Positions 34,762 to 45,000 of a stretch of 64,000 nt of DNA are shown piece by piece. Source of the DNA: CAXBNB01 sp965267535. GTDB taxonomy: Bacteria > Bacteroidota > Bacteroidia > Cytophagales > Cyclobacteriaceae. The stretch spans positions 2,170,001 through 2,234,000 of the forward strand of contig OZ254082.1 in the NCBI GenBank assembly GCA_965267535.1. The letters are read 5' to 3'. The notes beneath the pieces are model-generated. The model was not told the origin of the DNA. It worked only from the letters and a program-made list of their open reading frames with translations, and searched no databases. The first letter of the stretch is position 1. Each line of letters begins with the position of its first letter. The translations under genes and the position numbers were made by a program.

Positions 34762-36375
34762 CTATTTGGGCAGAGTAAAGTAAAAAGTACTTCCCTGATT
34801 TGGGCTTGAGCTTACCCAGATTTTACCTCCATGGGTATTCACTATCTTTTTGCAGTTTGCCAGGCCTATGCCGGTACCTTCGTATTCATCTCTGGCATGT
34901 AGCCGTTGAAAAATAGAAAAAATCTTTTCCTGATGTTCAGCGGCAATGCCAATGCCATTGTCTGTAAAGCTAAAAACCCACTGATCATTGCTTTTGTTGG
35001 CCGATATTCTCACTTCGGGTTTTACATTGCTTTTTCTAAACTTTAAAGCGTTGGTAATCAGGTTTTGAAACAACTGACGTATTTCAATCTCATTGCCGGT
35101 AACTCTGGGTAGTTTGGTGCTCAGTATGGCAGCTCCTGTTTCCTGTATTTTAGTTGCCAGGTCATCTTTCACTTCCAGCAGTACTTTGCTGGTGTCTACT
35201 GAGGTAAATGCATTGTTTTTACCTATGCGCGAATAATCCAGAAGCCCTTTGATGAGCAAACTCATTCGGTTGGCAGCCTGTGAGATAAAATTGAGATACT
35301 GGTCAGCGGCATTGTCGATTTTGCCTTTGTAATTATCCTGAAGCAAATCGGAAAAGCTGGTAAGCGTACGCAGGGGCTCTTGTAAGTCGTGCGACGCGAT
35401 ATAAGTATATTGCTCTAGTTCTTTGTTTTTTTGTTCCAGACTTTTGTGGGCTATGGCAAGTTCGTGTAGCCTGTTTTTTTCCTCTCTGTAAGTGGACACA
35501 TAATCTATGGTTATGCCAAAAAACGGAACAAGATATGAGGCACATTTCAAAAAGTGGCCGATGTTGAAATGGGCATCAAACAAGCTGGATGATCCAAAAG
35601 CCATGTGAAGTTGTGTGGCTATGGCCGGTAGCATACTCCACATAAGGGAGTGAACAAATACAGTTTTGTTTTTTGTGTAAAGTTTTGGGAAAACCACAAA
35701 AGCCATAATGACAAACAGCAGCAATGGGGCTACATCGTATGGTCTTTTGATGAGTTGGTTGGGAAAAGTAGTTTCAAATAGCGTAGGGCTGGTTGCGCAA
35801 TATTTTATGACAAAATACGAGATTATTAAAAAAATGCTACCTGTGATGAAAACGAATATATTTTGGTGATGCTGAGCCAGGCGGCTTTTGTATCGAAGCA
35901 ATAGTATGGTAGATCCTGTGGCAATAATGAGCACGTTGAACAGGCGGGATATTGCCCATGTAAAAGGAATGAAGTCTTTTTTGTCTGCTACGGAATGGAT
36001 GAGATTGGATGCTGCCAGTGCATGAAATGCGTCTATAAAACCTGCGCAGAGCAGGGCAATGCCTATGATGGGGGTAGTGGGATTGCCTTCGATTCTGTAT
36101 TGTACAAAAGACAGAGCAGCGGTAGCAAATGCTATGGAGATGGCTGTCCACTCCAGGATAAGGTGAGTAAACGAGCCGTTCATAGCCTTAAATATGGCAA
36201 TATGAAGGTCGGCCTGATTCATGCTGCCAGCGGCTTCAGGAGTTAATACTACATGTGAGCTACTAAGGTCAAAACCCAGCAGGTGAATAAAAAAAGGGGC
36301 AAAGCTGGTTGCAATTATGAATGAAATGATACGAGAGGGTAGCCTTACCTTAGTAATAGAAATTTCGTTTGACAT
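34762..36375 (-). CDS. Membrane sensor histidine kinase with MASE3-like sensor region
   Basis: 537 residues. Residues about 15-300 contain seven to eight hydrophobic helices, with H and E/D residues in helices (HLILEWTAISIAFA, then AGFIDAFHAL) as in MASE3-type sensors. A short coiled coil follows, then HisKA with the phosphorylated His in IASHDLQEPLRTL. ATP-binding N and G boxes are LFQNLITNALKF, FTDNGIGI and YEGTGIGLANCKKIV. No receiver domain or PAS domain is seen. No response regulator is adjacent, so this is an orphan kinase. The MASE3 assignment is moderate. Confidence 0.87.
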   Translation of the reverse strand: MSNEISITKVRLPSRIISFIIATSFAPFFIHLLGFDLSSSHVVLTPEAAGSMNQADLHIAIFKAMNGSFTHLILEWTAISIAFATAALSFVQYRIEGNPTTPIIGIALLCAGFIDAFHALAASNLIHSVADKKDFIPFTWAISRLFNVLIIATGSTILLLRYKSRLAQHHQNIFVFITGSIFLIISYFVIKYCATSPTLFETTFPNQLIKRPYDVAPLLLFVIMAFVVFPKLYTKNKTVFVHSLMWSMLPAIATQLHMAFGSSSLFDAHFNIGHFLKCASYLVPFFGITIDYVSTYREEKNRLHELAIAHKSLEQKNKELEQYTYIASHDLQEPLRTLTSFSDLLQDNYKGKIDNAADQYLNFISQAANRMSLLIKGLLDYSRIGKNNAFTSVDTSKVLLEVKDDLATKIQETGAAILSTKLPRVTGNEIEIRQLFQNLITNALKFRKSNVKPEVRISANKSNDQWVFSFTDNGIGIAAEHQEKIFSIFQRLHARDEYEGTGIGLANCKKIVNTHGGKIWVSSSPNQGSTFYFTLPK

Positions 36376-36879
36376 ATATCGTAATGGGGCGAGTTGTTTG
36401 TTTTTATTTATTGCTAATGTCTATTCTTTCTATGCCATGCTAAAGCTGTTGATTAGTTTTTCAAGCATAAGATACGGTTATTTTTATTTATTATAAAGAA
36501 AAAAAGTTTTTTGATGATTAAAATCATTCGGTCAGGCAGGTGTCATGTTACTCGAGCGGGTTCTTTTTTTCTTACTGATTTTTTTTGACGCAAATATAGC
36601 TGATGAAGTTTAGTAAAGCTATTTGACCGCCTGGTGTTTGTGAAAAACAGGCAGGTATCTATAGTCAGTGTTTCTACTAGCAGTTGTCTGCGGCAATCTT
36701 ACCTTCAGGTGCCTTATCATGGTTCTTTTTTTTCGTTTCAATAAACGGAATTATTTTCCTGCGTTGTTAACAAATTTTAACAATTCCTTTTTTTACAATC
36801 TTGAATTTTAAACCCTGACTATATAAAATTGCGACGTATCCTGTAAAATTGAAATTGTGCAAATTTTCACATTACAAAT
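36376..36879. other. Long intergenic region upstream of the gld operon
   Basis: 504 bp without a gene, AT-rich with T-tracts, between a divergently oriented kinase gene and gldA. It holds the palindrome TTGTTAA-N6-TTAACAA (36764-36783), a candidate operator just before the gldA promoter. It also has a 12-bp near-identical direct repeat CAGGCAGGTRTC (36533-36544 and 36648-36659). No tRNA, small RNA or terminator could be made out. Confidence 0.4.
36801..36831 (+). promoter_or_regulatory. Probable promoter of the gldA-gldF-gldG operon
   Basis: TTG (36801-36803), 20-bp spacer, TAAAATTG (36824-36831), one mismatch from TAnnTTTG. The leader to gldA would be about 42 nt. The palindrome at 36764-36783 lies just upstream. 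Confidence 0.45.
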
Positions 36880-37803
36880 ATGTCAATAGTAATAGAAGAG
36901 CTAACCAAAAAATATGGGGAGCAAAAAGCCGTAAACAACATTTCATTCGAGGTGAAGACCGGTGAAGTAGTGGGCTTTTTAGGTCCCAATGGAGCTGGGA
37001 AAAGTACAACAATGAAAATGATCACCTGCTATATGTCGCCCACCAGTGGAGATATAAAGCTCGATGGACTGTCTGTACTTACTCAACCCGAAGAAGTAAA
37101 GAGAAAGATTGGTTACCTGCCGGAAAACAACCCTCTCTATACCGATATGGCCATAGTTGACTATCTACGCTTTGCCGCAGAGATACAGGGCGTGGAAAAG
37201 TCACAAATTTCATCCCGAATAGGCGAAATGATTGACATGTGTGGTCTGGGAGTGGAAAAGCATAAGAAGATAAACGAGCTGTCTAAAGGGTATCGCCAGC
37301 GGGTAGGTTTGGCTCAGGCCATGATACACAATCCGGAAGTATTGATCCTGGACGAGCCCACCACAGGGTTGGACCCCAATCAGATTATAGAAATACGAAA
37401 GCTGATAAAAGAGCTGGGCAAGGAAAAGACAGTCATTCTTAGCTCACATATTCTCTCCGAAGTGGAGGCTACCTGCGATAGAATTCTCATTATAAATCGG
37501 GGTAGAATAGTGGCCGATGGCTCTGCAGATACACTTCGGCAGCAGTCGCAGGGGCAGGAGTTGCTTACCATTCAGATAGAAGCCGGTACCGACGATGTGC
37601 ACAAGGCACTACTGACACTACCTACCGTAGAAAAAATAGAAGCACTGGAAGGAAAGCCCGGCTTTTACAGAGTGCAAAGCAAGCCTGACACACAGTCGCG
37701 CAAGCCTATATTTGACCTTTGTGTGGCAAATAAGTGGTACCTGCTCGAAATGACAGGCATAGAAACACGTCTGGAAGATGTTTTCAGAGAGCTTACTAAT
37801 TAA
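36880..37803 (+). CDS. gldA: Gliding-motility ABC transporter ATPase GldA
   Basis: 307 residues. Walker A GPNGAGKST is near residue 36. The signature appears as LSKGYRQRVGLAQA, and Walker B as VLILDEPTTGLDP. The H-loop is in LSSHILSEV. The C-terminal extension ending LEDVFRELTN is typical of GldA. With GldF and GldG it forms an ABC complex needed for gliding in Flavobacterium; its transported substrate is not settled. In this window gldA, gldF, gldG and a DUF4340 gene lie together in one operon. Its presence does not prove the organism glides. Confidence 0.93.
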   Translation: MSIVIEELTKKYGEQKAVNNISFEVKTGEVVGFLGPNGAGKSTTMKMITCYMSPTSGDIKLDGLSVLTQPEEVKRKIGYLPENNPLYTDMAIVDYLRFAAEIQGVEKSQISSRIGEMIDMCGLGVEKHKKINELSKGYRQRVGLAQAMIHNPEVLILDEPTTGLDPNQIIEIRKLIKELGKEKTVILSSHILSEVEATCDRILIINRGRIVADGSADTLRQQSQGQELLTIQIEAGTDDVHKALLTLPTVEKIEALEGKPGFYRVQSKPDTQSRKPIFDLCVANKWYLLEMTGIETRLEDVFRELTN

Positions 37804-37845
37804 TCGTTTTTTACCTGAACTATAAAACTATAAATACACAGACTT

Positions 37846-38571
37846 ATGGATAAGATCTGGATTATAACCAGGAGAGAGTTAGCGTCATTTTTCGATTCGC
37901 TTATCGCCTATGTGTTGATTGTGATATTTCTGGGGCTTAGTGGTTTTTTTACCTGGCTCTTTGGAAACAATGTCTTTTTGATGAATCAGGCTAGCCTGCA
38001 GGTGTTTTTTGGCATAGCTTTTTGGTCGTTGTTCTTCTTTATACCGGCCATAACTATGCGTATGCTGGCAGAAGAAACCCGCTCGGGTACCATTGAACTT
38101 CTCAGTACTAAGGCTATTTCTGATACTCAGATAGTAGTGGGTAAGTTTTTGGCTTGCTTGCTGCTGGTGCTCATTGCACTGTTGTGTACGCTTCCTTATT
38201 ACGTTACAGTGAGTCAGCTTGGCTCGGTAGACCATGGAGCCATCGTAGGGGGGTATCTGGGGTTGATATTGCTTTCTGCCGGTTATATCAGCATCGGTAT
38301 ACTTTGTAGTTCTTTTACCAGCAATCAGATTGTAGCTTTTCTCTTTTCGTTGCTCATTGGTATATTTTTTCAGGTACTGTTTGATGTATTGGGATACACC
38401 TTTAGGGGCAGCATGGGGAGTATATTCAATTACCTAAGTATGCGAACTCATTTCGATTCCCTGTCGAGAGGGGTTATCGACTCACGCGACTTGGTGTATT
38501 TTGCTTCCATCATTGTGGCGGGACTTACTTTTTCTCAGTCGATGCTTTCTAAGCGCAACTGGAGTGCATAA
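37846..38571 (+). CDS. gldF: Gliding-motility ABC transporter permease GldF
   Basis: 241 residues with six membrane helices, starting with MDKIWIITRRELASFFDSLI. The conserved ABC-2 permease stretch between helices 2 and 3 is MRMLAEETRSGTIELL, typical of GldF and NosY-like permeases. It lies 42 bp after gldA. It forms the membrane channel of the GldAFG complex. Confidence 0.93.
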   Translation: MDKIWIITRRELASFFDSLIAYVLIVIFLGLSGFFTWLFGNNVFLMNQASLQVFFGIAFWSLFFFIPAITMRMLAEETRSGTIELLSTKAISDTQIVVGKFLACLLLVLIALLCTLPYYVTVSQLGSVDHGAIVGGYLGLILLSAGYISIGILCSSFTSNQIVAFLFSLLIGIFFQVLFDVLGYTFRGSMGSIFNYLSMRTHFDSLSRGVIDSRDLVYFASIIVAGLTFSQSMLSKRNWSA

Positions 38572-38600
38572 TTTATTTACGATTAAGGAATTAAGAAAAA

Positions 38601-40112
38601 ATGAAGAAAAGTACAGTTTTAGTCAGATTATTAGTAGTTGTGCTTATCCTGGTGGTGGCCAACATGATTTCTTCTACCCTATATTTCAGGCTTGATTTTA
38701 CCGAAGACAAGCGATATACCCTGAGCAAGGCAACACTGGACATACTCGAAAACCTCGATGATGTGGTTACGGTAAAAGCCTATTTTTCAGAAGACCTGCC
38801 TACCCAGCTGATAAGCAATCGGCAGGATTTTGAAGACTTGTTGCTCGAGTATGAAAACCGGTCGGGAGGCAATGTGGTTTATGAGTTTGTAAGCCCCAAT
38901 GACAATCCTGAGGTGGAACAGGAAGCCCAGCAAAACGGCATTCAGCCGATAGTGGTAAATGTAACAGAAAAAGATCAGGTGCAGCAGTTGCGTGCCTACA
39001 TGGGGGCAGTTTTGATGATGGGAGATAAAAAAGAAATCATTCAGCTGGTGCAGCCGGGGGTGAGTATGGAGTATGACCTGACGACCTCTATCAAGAAAAT
39101 ATCGGTTGAAGACAAACCTAAGGTAGCGTTGCTGCAGGGACACGGCGAACCCGGAATTCAAGCGGTAGCCCAGTTGGCGCAGCAGTTATCCGTGCTCTAC
39201 GATGTAGAACCCTATACGATCAAAGCTACAGAGGATATACCGGCATATTTTAAGGCTGTAGCACTGATCAACCCATCAGACACCATACCTGCATCTGATT
39301 TTGATAAGCTGGACAATTACATGGCGCAGGGAGGTAGTGTGTTTGTAGCCCATAGCAACCTCAATGGGGATCTGTCTACAGGAATGCTGAGCGTAGGGAG
39401 CGATTTAGGACTGAAAGATTGGTTGCAGACCAAAAACATAGCCATGGGAGAGCAGTTTGTAATTGACGCTAACAGTGGATCAGTAACAGTACAGCAGCAA
39501 AACGGTGTGTTTAGCTTCCGTACACAGGTCAAGTTTCCCTACTTTCCTCGTATCAATGACTTTCCCGAACACCCGGCTACTAAAGGACTGGAAGATATCA
39601 TGTTGCCGTTTGTAAGCGCTTTGAGCTACACTGGTGCGGATTCGGCTACAGCGTACATGCCCCTGATGTTTACCTCCGAGTTGTCGGGTTTGGCAGCTAC
39701 TCCAGCCTACATTGATGTGAATCGCAAGTGGACTCAGGGCGATTTTAATGGCGGTCCTCAGGTAGTGGCATTGGCGTTGGAAGGCCCGCTGGCAGGTACC
39801 GTTAATTCTCGTTTGGTGGTGGTGTCAAACGGGCAGTATGTAGTCAACGGTAATCCACCCCAGCAGCTTAGCCAGGACAATGTAAACTTTACATCCAATG
39901 CCATCGATTGGTTATCGGATGATACTGGTTTGATTGATCTGCGCACCAAAGGAGTGTCGGCCCGTCCGCTGGATAAAGTAGAAGATGCTACGCGGGAAAT
40001 GTTGAAATACGGAAACGTATTGGGCCCCATCATACTCATACTTATCTATGCGCTGATCAGACGTCAGAGAAATCAGGCAAAGCGCAACAAGTGGCGAGAA
40101 GGTACTTATTAA
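38601..40112 (+). CDS. gldG: Gliding-motility ABC transporter substrate-binding protein GldG
   Basis: 503 residues. One membrane helix is at the N-terminus (VVLILVVANMISSTLYF) and one at the C-terminus (VLGPIILILIYALI). Between them is a large periplasmic region with an ABC-type uncharacterised transport domain (YTLSKATLDILENLDDVVTV, then VALLQGHGEPG). This two-anchor layout is characteristic of GldG. The gene lies 29 bp after gldF. Confidence 0.93.
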   Translation: MKKSTVLVRLLVVVLILVVANMISSTLYFRLDFTEDKRYTLSKATLDILENLDDVVTVKAYFSEDLPTQLISNRQDFEDLLLEYENRSGGNVVYEFVSPNDNPEVEQEAQQNGIQPIVVNVTEKDQVQQLRAYMGAVLMMGDKKEIIQLVQPGVSMEYDLTTSIKKISVEDKPKVALLQGHGEPGIQAVAQLAQQLSVLYDVEPYTIKATEDIPAYFKAVALINPSDTIPASDFDKLDNYMAQGGSVFVAHSNLNGDLSTGMLSVGSDLGLKDWLQTKNIAMGEQFVIDANSGSVTVQQQNGVFSFRTQVKFPYFPRINDFPEHPATKGLEDIMLPFVSALSYTGADSATAYMPLMFTSELSGLAATPAYIDVNRKWTQGDFNGGPQVVALALEGPLAGTVNSRLVVVSNGQYVVNGNPPQQLSQDNVNFTSNAIDWLSDDTGLIDLRTKGVSARPLDKVEDATREMLKYGNVLGPIILILIYALIRRQRNQAKRNKWREGTY

Positions 40113-40155
40113 ACCCGAAAGCTGTGAACGTGGTAGTATTAAACGAGAGAAGAAA

Positions 40156-41055
40156 ATGAAACTATCAAATGTTAAATTAATAGGAATACTGGTGGCGCTG
40201 ATAGCCATATACGGTGTAGTGAAACTTACAGGAGGAAAAAAGAAGAGTAAATCGTTGCGTACTGAACTGGTGCAGATCGACACGGCCAGCGTGACTGCCA
40301 TACGCATACTTTCCAAGGGAGATGAGGTGAAGCTCGATCGCCAGGACAAACAATGGCAGCTCACATTGAGCAACGGCAAAATAATACCCGCATCGCAAGG
40401 TGCCGTAAATAGTGCTTTGGGAGCACTGCTTACCATAAAGCCGTCTCGAATGGCTACTAAGAATGAGTCGAAGTGGAAAGATTATCAGGTAGACTCTACC
40501 GGCACGCGCGTGCAAATTATGGAAGGGAAAGATAAGACGCTGGATCTGGTTATTGGTAGGTTTGGTATGCAGGGGCAGAGAGCTTATCATTCCTTTGTGC
40601 GCCTCTTCGATGATAAGGAGGTCTATGCGGTAAATAATTTTATGTCTTTTTCTGTTCCTGCTGAAACTGCCTCATATAGAGATAAAATTTTAGCCAGAAT
40701 ACCCAAGGACTCCCTGTTAAGTGTGGATTTTAACTATCCGGCAGACACCTCGATGCAGTTGACGAAAAACGGTGATAAGTGGAACGTAAATGGTCAGTTG
40801 GCAGATTCGGCTAGTGTAGCGAAGTATGTAAGCAGTCTCAACTATATATCGGGAAGCAAGTTTACCGACGATTATGAGACATTAACAGTGCCTGATATTT
40901 CGGCTACATTCAAGCTTTCAGGAGATAAGCAGGTGGTGATTGAAGGGTATAAAAGAGATGAAGAGTGGGTGTTTCATAGTTCGGCCAATACATACGGCTA
41001 CTTTACAGATGAAAACCTGCTTTCAAAAGTATTTAAAGGAGCAAACGATTTCTAG
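40156..41055 (+). CDS. DUF4340 domain protein, gld-linked
   Basis: 299 residues. One N-terminal membrane anchor (LIGILVALIAIYGVVKL) is followed by a basic KKKSK patch and a repetitive beta-rich periplasmic domain. The recurring pattern is Q/KW-V/L-NG with nearby Y-V-S-L, as in DUF4340 proteins, which are often encoded downstream of GldG-type ABC transporters. It lies 43 bp after gldG and is probably a partner of the complex. No catalytic residues are evident. Confidence 0.85.
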   Translation: MKLSNVKLIGILVALIAIYGVVKLTGGKKKSKSLRTELVQIDTASVTAIRILSKGDEVKLDRQDKQWQLTLSNGKIIPASQGAVNSALGALLTIKPSRMATKNESKWKDYQVDSTGTRVQIMEGKDKTLDLVIGRFGMQGQRAYHSFVRLFDDKEVYAVNNFMSFSVPAETASYRDKILARIPKDSLLSVDFNYPADTSMQLTKNGDKWNVNGQLADSASVAKYVSSLNYISGSKFTDDYETLTVPDISATFKLSGDKQVVIEGYKRDEEWVFHSSANTYGYFTDENLLSKVFKGANDF

Positions 41056-41060
41056 CGCTT

Positions 41061-41180
41061 TATTAGGACTGCAGAGGTGTATGGGCTGGTGCAAGGGCAG
41101 GCAGTAAGGCTTATACTTCGTCTGAAACTATTAACCTTTAACATATAGTAGCAAGAGTTTCTCAGCAAAGCCTATTTAGT
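41061..41180. repeat. Repeat element C, degenerate relative of elements A and B
   Basis: The right end GTTTCTCAGCAAAGCCTATT (41158-41177) reverse-complements to AATAGGCTTTGCTGAGAAAC, nearly the terminal repeat of A and B. A weaker left end, TTAGGACTGCAGAGGT, lies near 41060-41075, immediately after the DUF4340 stop. The 120-bp interior shares little with A and B, so this may be a deletion derivative. The rest of the gap to 41338 shows nothing recognisable. Confidence 0.5.
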
Positions 41181-41338
41181 TTTATCCTTTTTACAGACAA
41201 CCCTGCTTTGACATTCAAGGCAGGGTTACTTGTGTGTGGTGGTATTTGCTATACTGTAGCAGTCTGATATTCAGCGTAGTTGCGATAAGTTGTTTCTTTT
41301 TTTATTAACTTGTCTATTCAAACCAAAAACCAATAACC

Positions 41339-41923
41339 ATGAAATTACCAGTAATAATTACCACTATAGCTAGTGCGGCATTAGTATTGGCGTATTGTAC
41401 TTCACCGGCTACCAAAGAAAAAGTGGAAGTAGTAGAAGAAAAAACAGCTCCATCATACAGCATTGTTGAGCAGCACGAAGGCCCCTGGAAAGAAGCCATA
41501 GCTCAACTGATGGACCTGGCGGATGCTATGCCCGAAGATATGTATGACTATAAGCCCCACGACAGTCTGAAAACTTTTGCCGGACAGTTGGCGCACATAG
41601 CAGGATCGTCAAAAGTCATTGCCAATATGTTTTTGAAAGATATAAAACCAAGTGCTCCGCCAGCAGATGTGGATGTGGCGGCCATGAGCAAAGAAGAACT
41701 CAAGCAAATGGTAACAGATCAACTAAACGAAACCTGGGACATTATCAAGACCATGTCAGACGAGCAGTTGCTCAATGAAAAAGTGACCAGTTTTGCGGGC
41801 AATCAGATAACCCGACTCGAAGGGCTCTGGGTGGTACACGATCACCTGACCAACCATAAAGCCAAAGCCAATATGTATGTAAGGGTGAGTGGAAACAAAC
41901 CGCCCAATTACAGATATTATTAG
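41339..41923 (+). CDS. Exported DinB-like metal-dependent protein
   Basis: 194 residues. The N-terminus is a signal sequence ending LVLAYC; the tyrosine before Cys makes lipidation doubtful. The mature part is the DinB/YfiT four-helix fold. Expected metal ligands are His in FAGQLAHIAGSS and two in VVHDHLTNHKAKANMY. DinB-like proteins include thiol-dependent transferases and DNA-damage-induced proteins; an exported version suggests an envelope role, unknown. A strong terminator follows, so it is a single-gene unit. Confidence 0.82.
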   Translation: MKLPVIITTIASAALVLAYCTSPATKEKVEVVEEKTAPSYSIVEQHEGPWKEAIAQLMDLADAMPEDMYDYKPHDSLKTFAGQLAHIAGSSKVIANMFLKDIKPSAPPADVDVAAMSKEELKQMVTDQLNETWDIIKTMSDEQLLNEKVTSFAGNQITRLEGLWVVHDHLTNHKAKANMYVRVSGNKPPNYRYY

Positions 41924-41941
41924 TACAGACCGGTATCTTAC

Positions 41942-41970
41942 AAGCCACCCTTAGCAGGTGGCTTTTTTAT
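41942..41970 (+). terminator. Terminator of the DinB-like gene
   Basis: A perfect 8-bp stem, AAGCCACC (41942-41949) and GGTGGCTT (41957-41964), with a 7-nt loop and a T-run. Confidence 0.92.
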
Positions 41971-42047
41971 TACAAATTCTACAAGCAATGATCTATACCT
42001 CACAAAGGTCTCTGTAGAATTGGAAAAAAATTCGTAATTTTATCTTT

Positions 42048-45000
42048 ATGAAAAAACATCAAATAAATCTACTAATAGTCCTATTTTTAGCGCTCTCGGT
42101 TAGCGTCAGTTATGGACAAAGCAAGTGGGAAAAAATACTGGATAGTGCCGACGATGATTATGAAATTGGTAATTATGATGATGCCAGAGCCAAAATCGAC
42201 AGGCTGAAAAAAGAGTCGATCAAGTCGTATGGAGAAAAGAGCAATTATTTTGCTATGGCCATGGTGTTGGAGGCCAAGTACGACGTAGCACTCGGCATAT
42301 TAAAAAATGTAGATGCATCGTTGGATTCAGCCATTACCATGAGCAAAGAAGTCAACGGGCCTAATTCCATCGAACATGCGTTTATCCTCAAAGATGCCAG
42401 TGCTACGATGATCATGTATGGCAATTTTGTGAAAGCTGACAACTGGCTGAATGAAAGCCTCGAAATCCTGGAGGCCAACGATAGTGTGACAGAGGATGTA
42501 AAAGCCACTTTTGATGTAATGAAAGCCGAAATATTGGTAGGAAAAGGCTTTAACAAAGATGCCCTCAAACTCATAAACAGAAGTCTGGAATACTACAAAG
42601 CCCGCACACTCGATATTGACAACCTCAAAAAAAAGCAGGTGCGTGAGCGCTACAGAGATTATGCACGCATGATGATGTTCAAAGGGAATGCCTATAGAAA
42701 GATGGGTAATTACCTAAGTGCAGATTCGGCGTTTGTCTATACCAACGAGTGGATACTCGACAACCTGAAAAAATCTGACATACTCTACAGCGCCAACCAA
42801 TTTTACAACACACTACTACTGGAAGAAAACGGAATGGAAATAGGTGCAGTAGTAGATAAATACGAGAAGGCCTATGTACATACTGTCAGAAAATACGCAC
42901 CGTCGCATTATATCACAGTGATGATACAGGAGCGGCTGATCAAGAGCTATATGCGTAATGATAACAACGCAAAGCTCAAAGTGCAGGAAGCAGAATTCAG
43001 AAAGACCATAAAAAAATATTACGGGACTAACAGTATCAATGGGATCATACTCAAAACACTGGATTATGATGTGCTCTCAGGCGGACGAGACAGAGGACTG
43101 GAAAACGACGTGATGAAGTTTTTGGCTTCAGACAATATAATACCCAAATACCACGACAAGCGTATTGATTTACTCGAGTTTGCCAATAAAGTAGCCCTGA
43201 TTCACGGTAGAAATGAAAACTCATACCATTACTTACAGCAAATCCTTGAAATCAAAAAAGTACTGTACGGAGAAGATTCACCCGAGTACAGCCTGACCAA
43301 AGTAAAACTGGCAAACTACCTGGTAGACTACACAGAAAAGTTTGATGAAGCTGCAGAGATCTATCAGAAAAACTTTCGTGAGATACTGGAAAAAGAAATT
43401 ACGCCCGGTCATGTAGACTATGTAGACATACTGGATCACCTGGCGCTCTTCTATGAAGAAAACGATGAGTATCAAAAAGCCAGCGAAATTCTTGATATTT
43501 CACTCGAAACCGCAAGACGCAAATACGATAATCAGGATATAGCCTATGCGGTGGAATTGGATAAAATTGGCAACCTGCAGTTGAAAATCGGAAAATATCA
43601 GGAGGCAGAGGATAATATACTAAAAGCCATTGAAATCCTTCAGAGCAGAAAAGATGAGTTTTCTGAGGGGTACTATGCTCAGGCACTGGTTACAGAGGCC
43701 ACACTTTTGGCGCTCAAAGGCGAATACGATGCTGCTGAAGAGAATATTATACTATCCGAAAAAATTCAAAAGCACGGTATCAAAATGGTGGAAACAGCCG
43801 GTATAGATACCGGTGACGAACTGGCAGAAGTATACCTCGATATCGGACGCTACCGTGATGCCGAAGAAATACTAAAAGGAATAATAGCCAAACGAACCAG
43901 ACTATACAGCACAGAAAGCAGGCACCTCACAGAGCCATTGGTATTAAGCTCTCGCCACAGAATGATAATAGGCGAATATGCAGAAGCAGAAAAGCTGGCA
44001 CGTCGTGCTTACAACATCAGTGTGAATACCTTTGGCACACAATCCACGAAGATTACGCCGGCAGCCATGCAGTTGGCTAAGATATATACCACCCTGGGCG
44101 ACTACCTGAAAGCCGAGACCCTGCTCAATGATGTGATAGCCATAAGAGAAAAGCAGTTTGGTCCCAATCATGTGGATGTAGCCCGTGCTATATCTGACTT
44201 GGCACTCGTGAAATACTACAACAATGAAGATGTATATGAAATAGAAGAGCTATTTCTAAAAGCAGAAAAAATCATTGGCAAGAATCTGGGAGGATCGAAT
44301 CCCTACTACGCTGAGATTTTGAAAAATCTGGCGATAGTATACATAGCAGAAAAGAAATATGACGATGCAAACCGTATGCTCAACAGCGCCGGTAGAATCT
44401 GGCAGGCCAGAATAGGTAAGCGAAACAATATTAACGCAGCAACCATCAACATCCTGAAAGGTGATATACAGTATGCGCAGAAAAACTACAATGAAGCCGA
44501 TAAGTTTTATGTGAGTGCGCGTAAGTTGTATGAAGGCTTTTTTAGCGACCAGCACCCCGACTATGTAAAAGTACAGTCGAAGCTCAGCAAGACGTATTTT
44601 ATGCAGGGCAACCCTAAAAAAGCGCAGGATGCATTGGAAGAAGTACTGAGCAACTACAACAATTTCATTCAGGAATATTTTCCGGCACTTAGCGAGCGCG
44701 AAAAAGCAAAATTCTGGAATACCATCAAGCAGGATTACGAATTCTACAACACGCTGGTGATCAACTACAGCCGAAACAAAGATCTGATAGGGGACCTGTA
44801 CAACAACGCCCTGCTCACCAAGGCCCTGCTGCTCAACTCTTCAATCAAGATCAGGCAGCAGATTCAAAGCAGTGGTGATCAGGAGTTGATAAACCTTTAT
44901 AGCGATTGGGAAGCCAAAAAAGAATTACTCACACGAGCCATATCCATGAGCAGTGGCCAGTTGATAGAGCAGGGCATAGACCCCAACGCCATCCAGAAAG

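Noticed and set aside
41339..41410. Lipoprotein call for the DinB-like protein
   Set aside because: The residue before the candidate cysteine is tyrosine, which is outside the usual lipobox. Only export is claimed.
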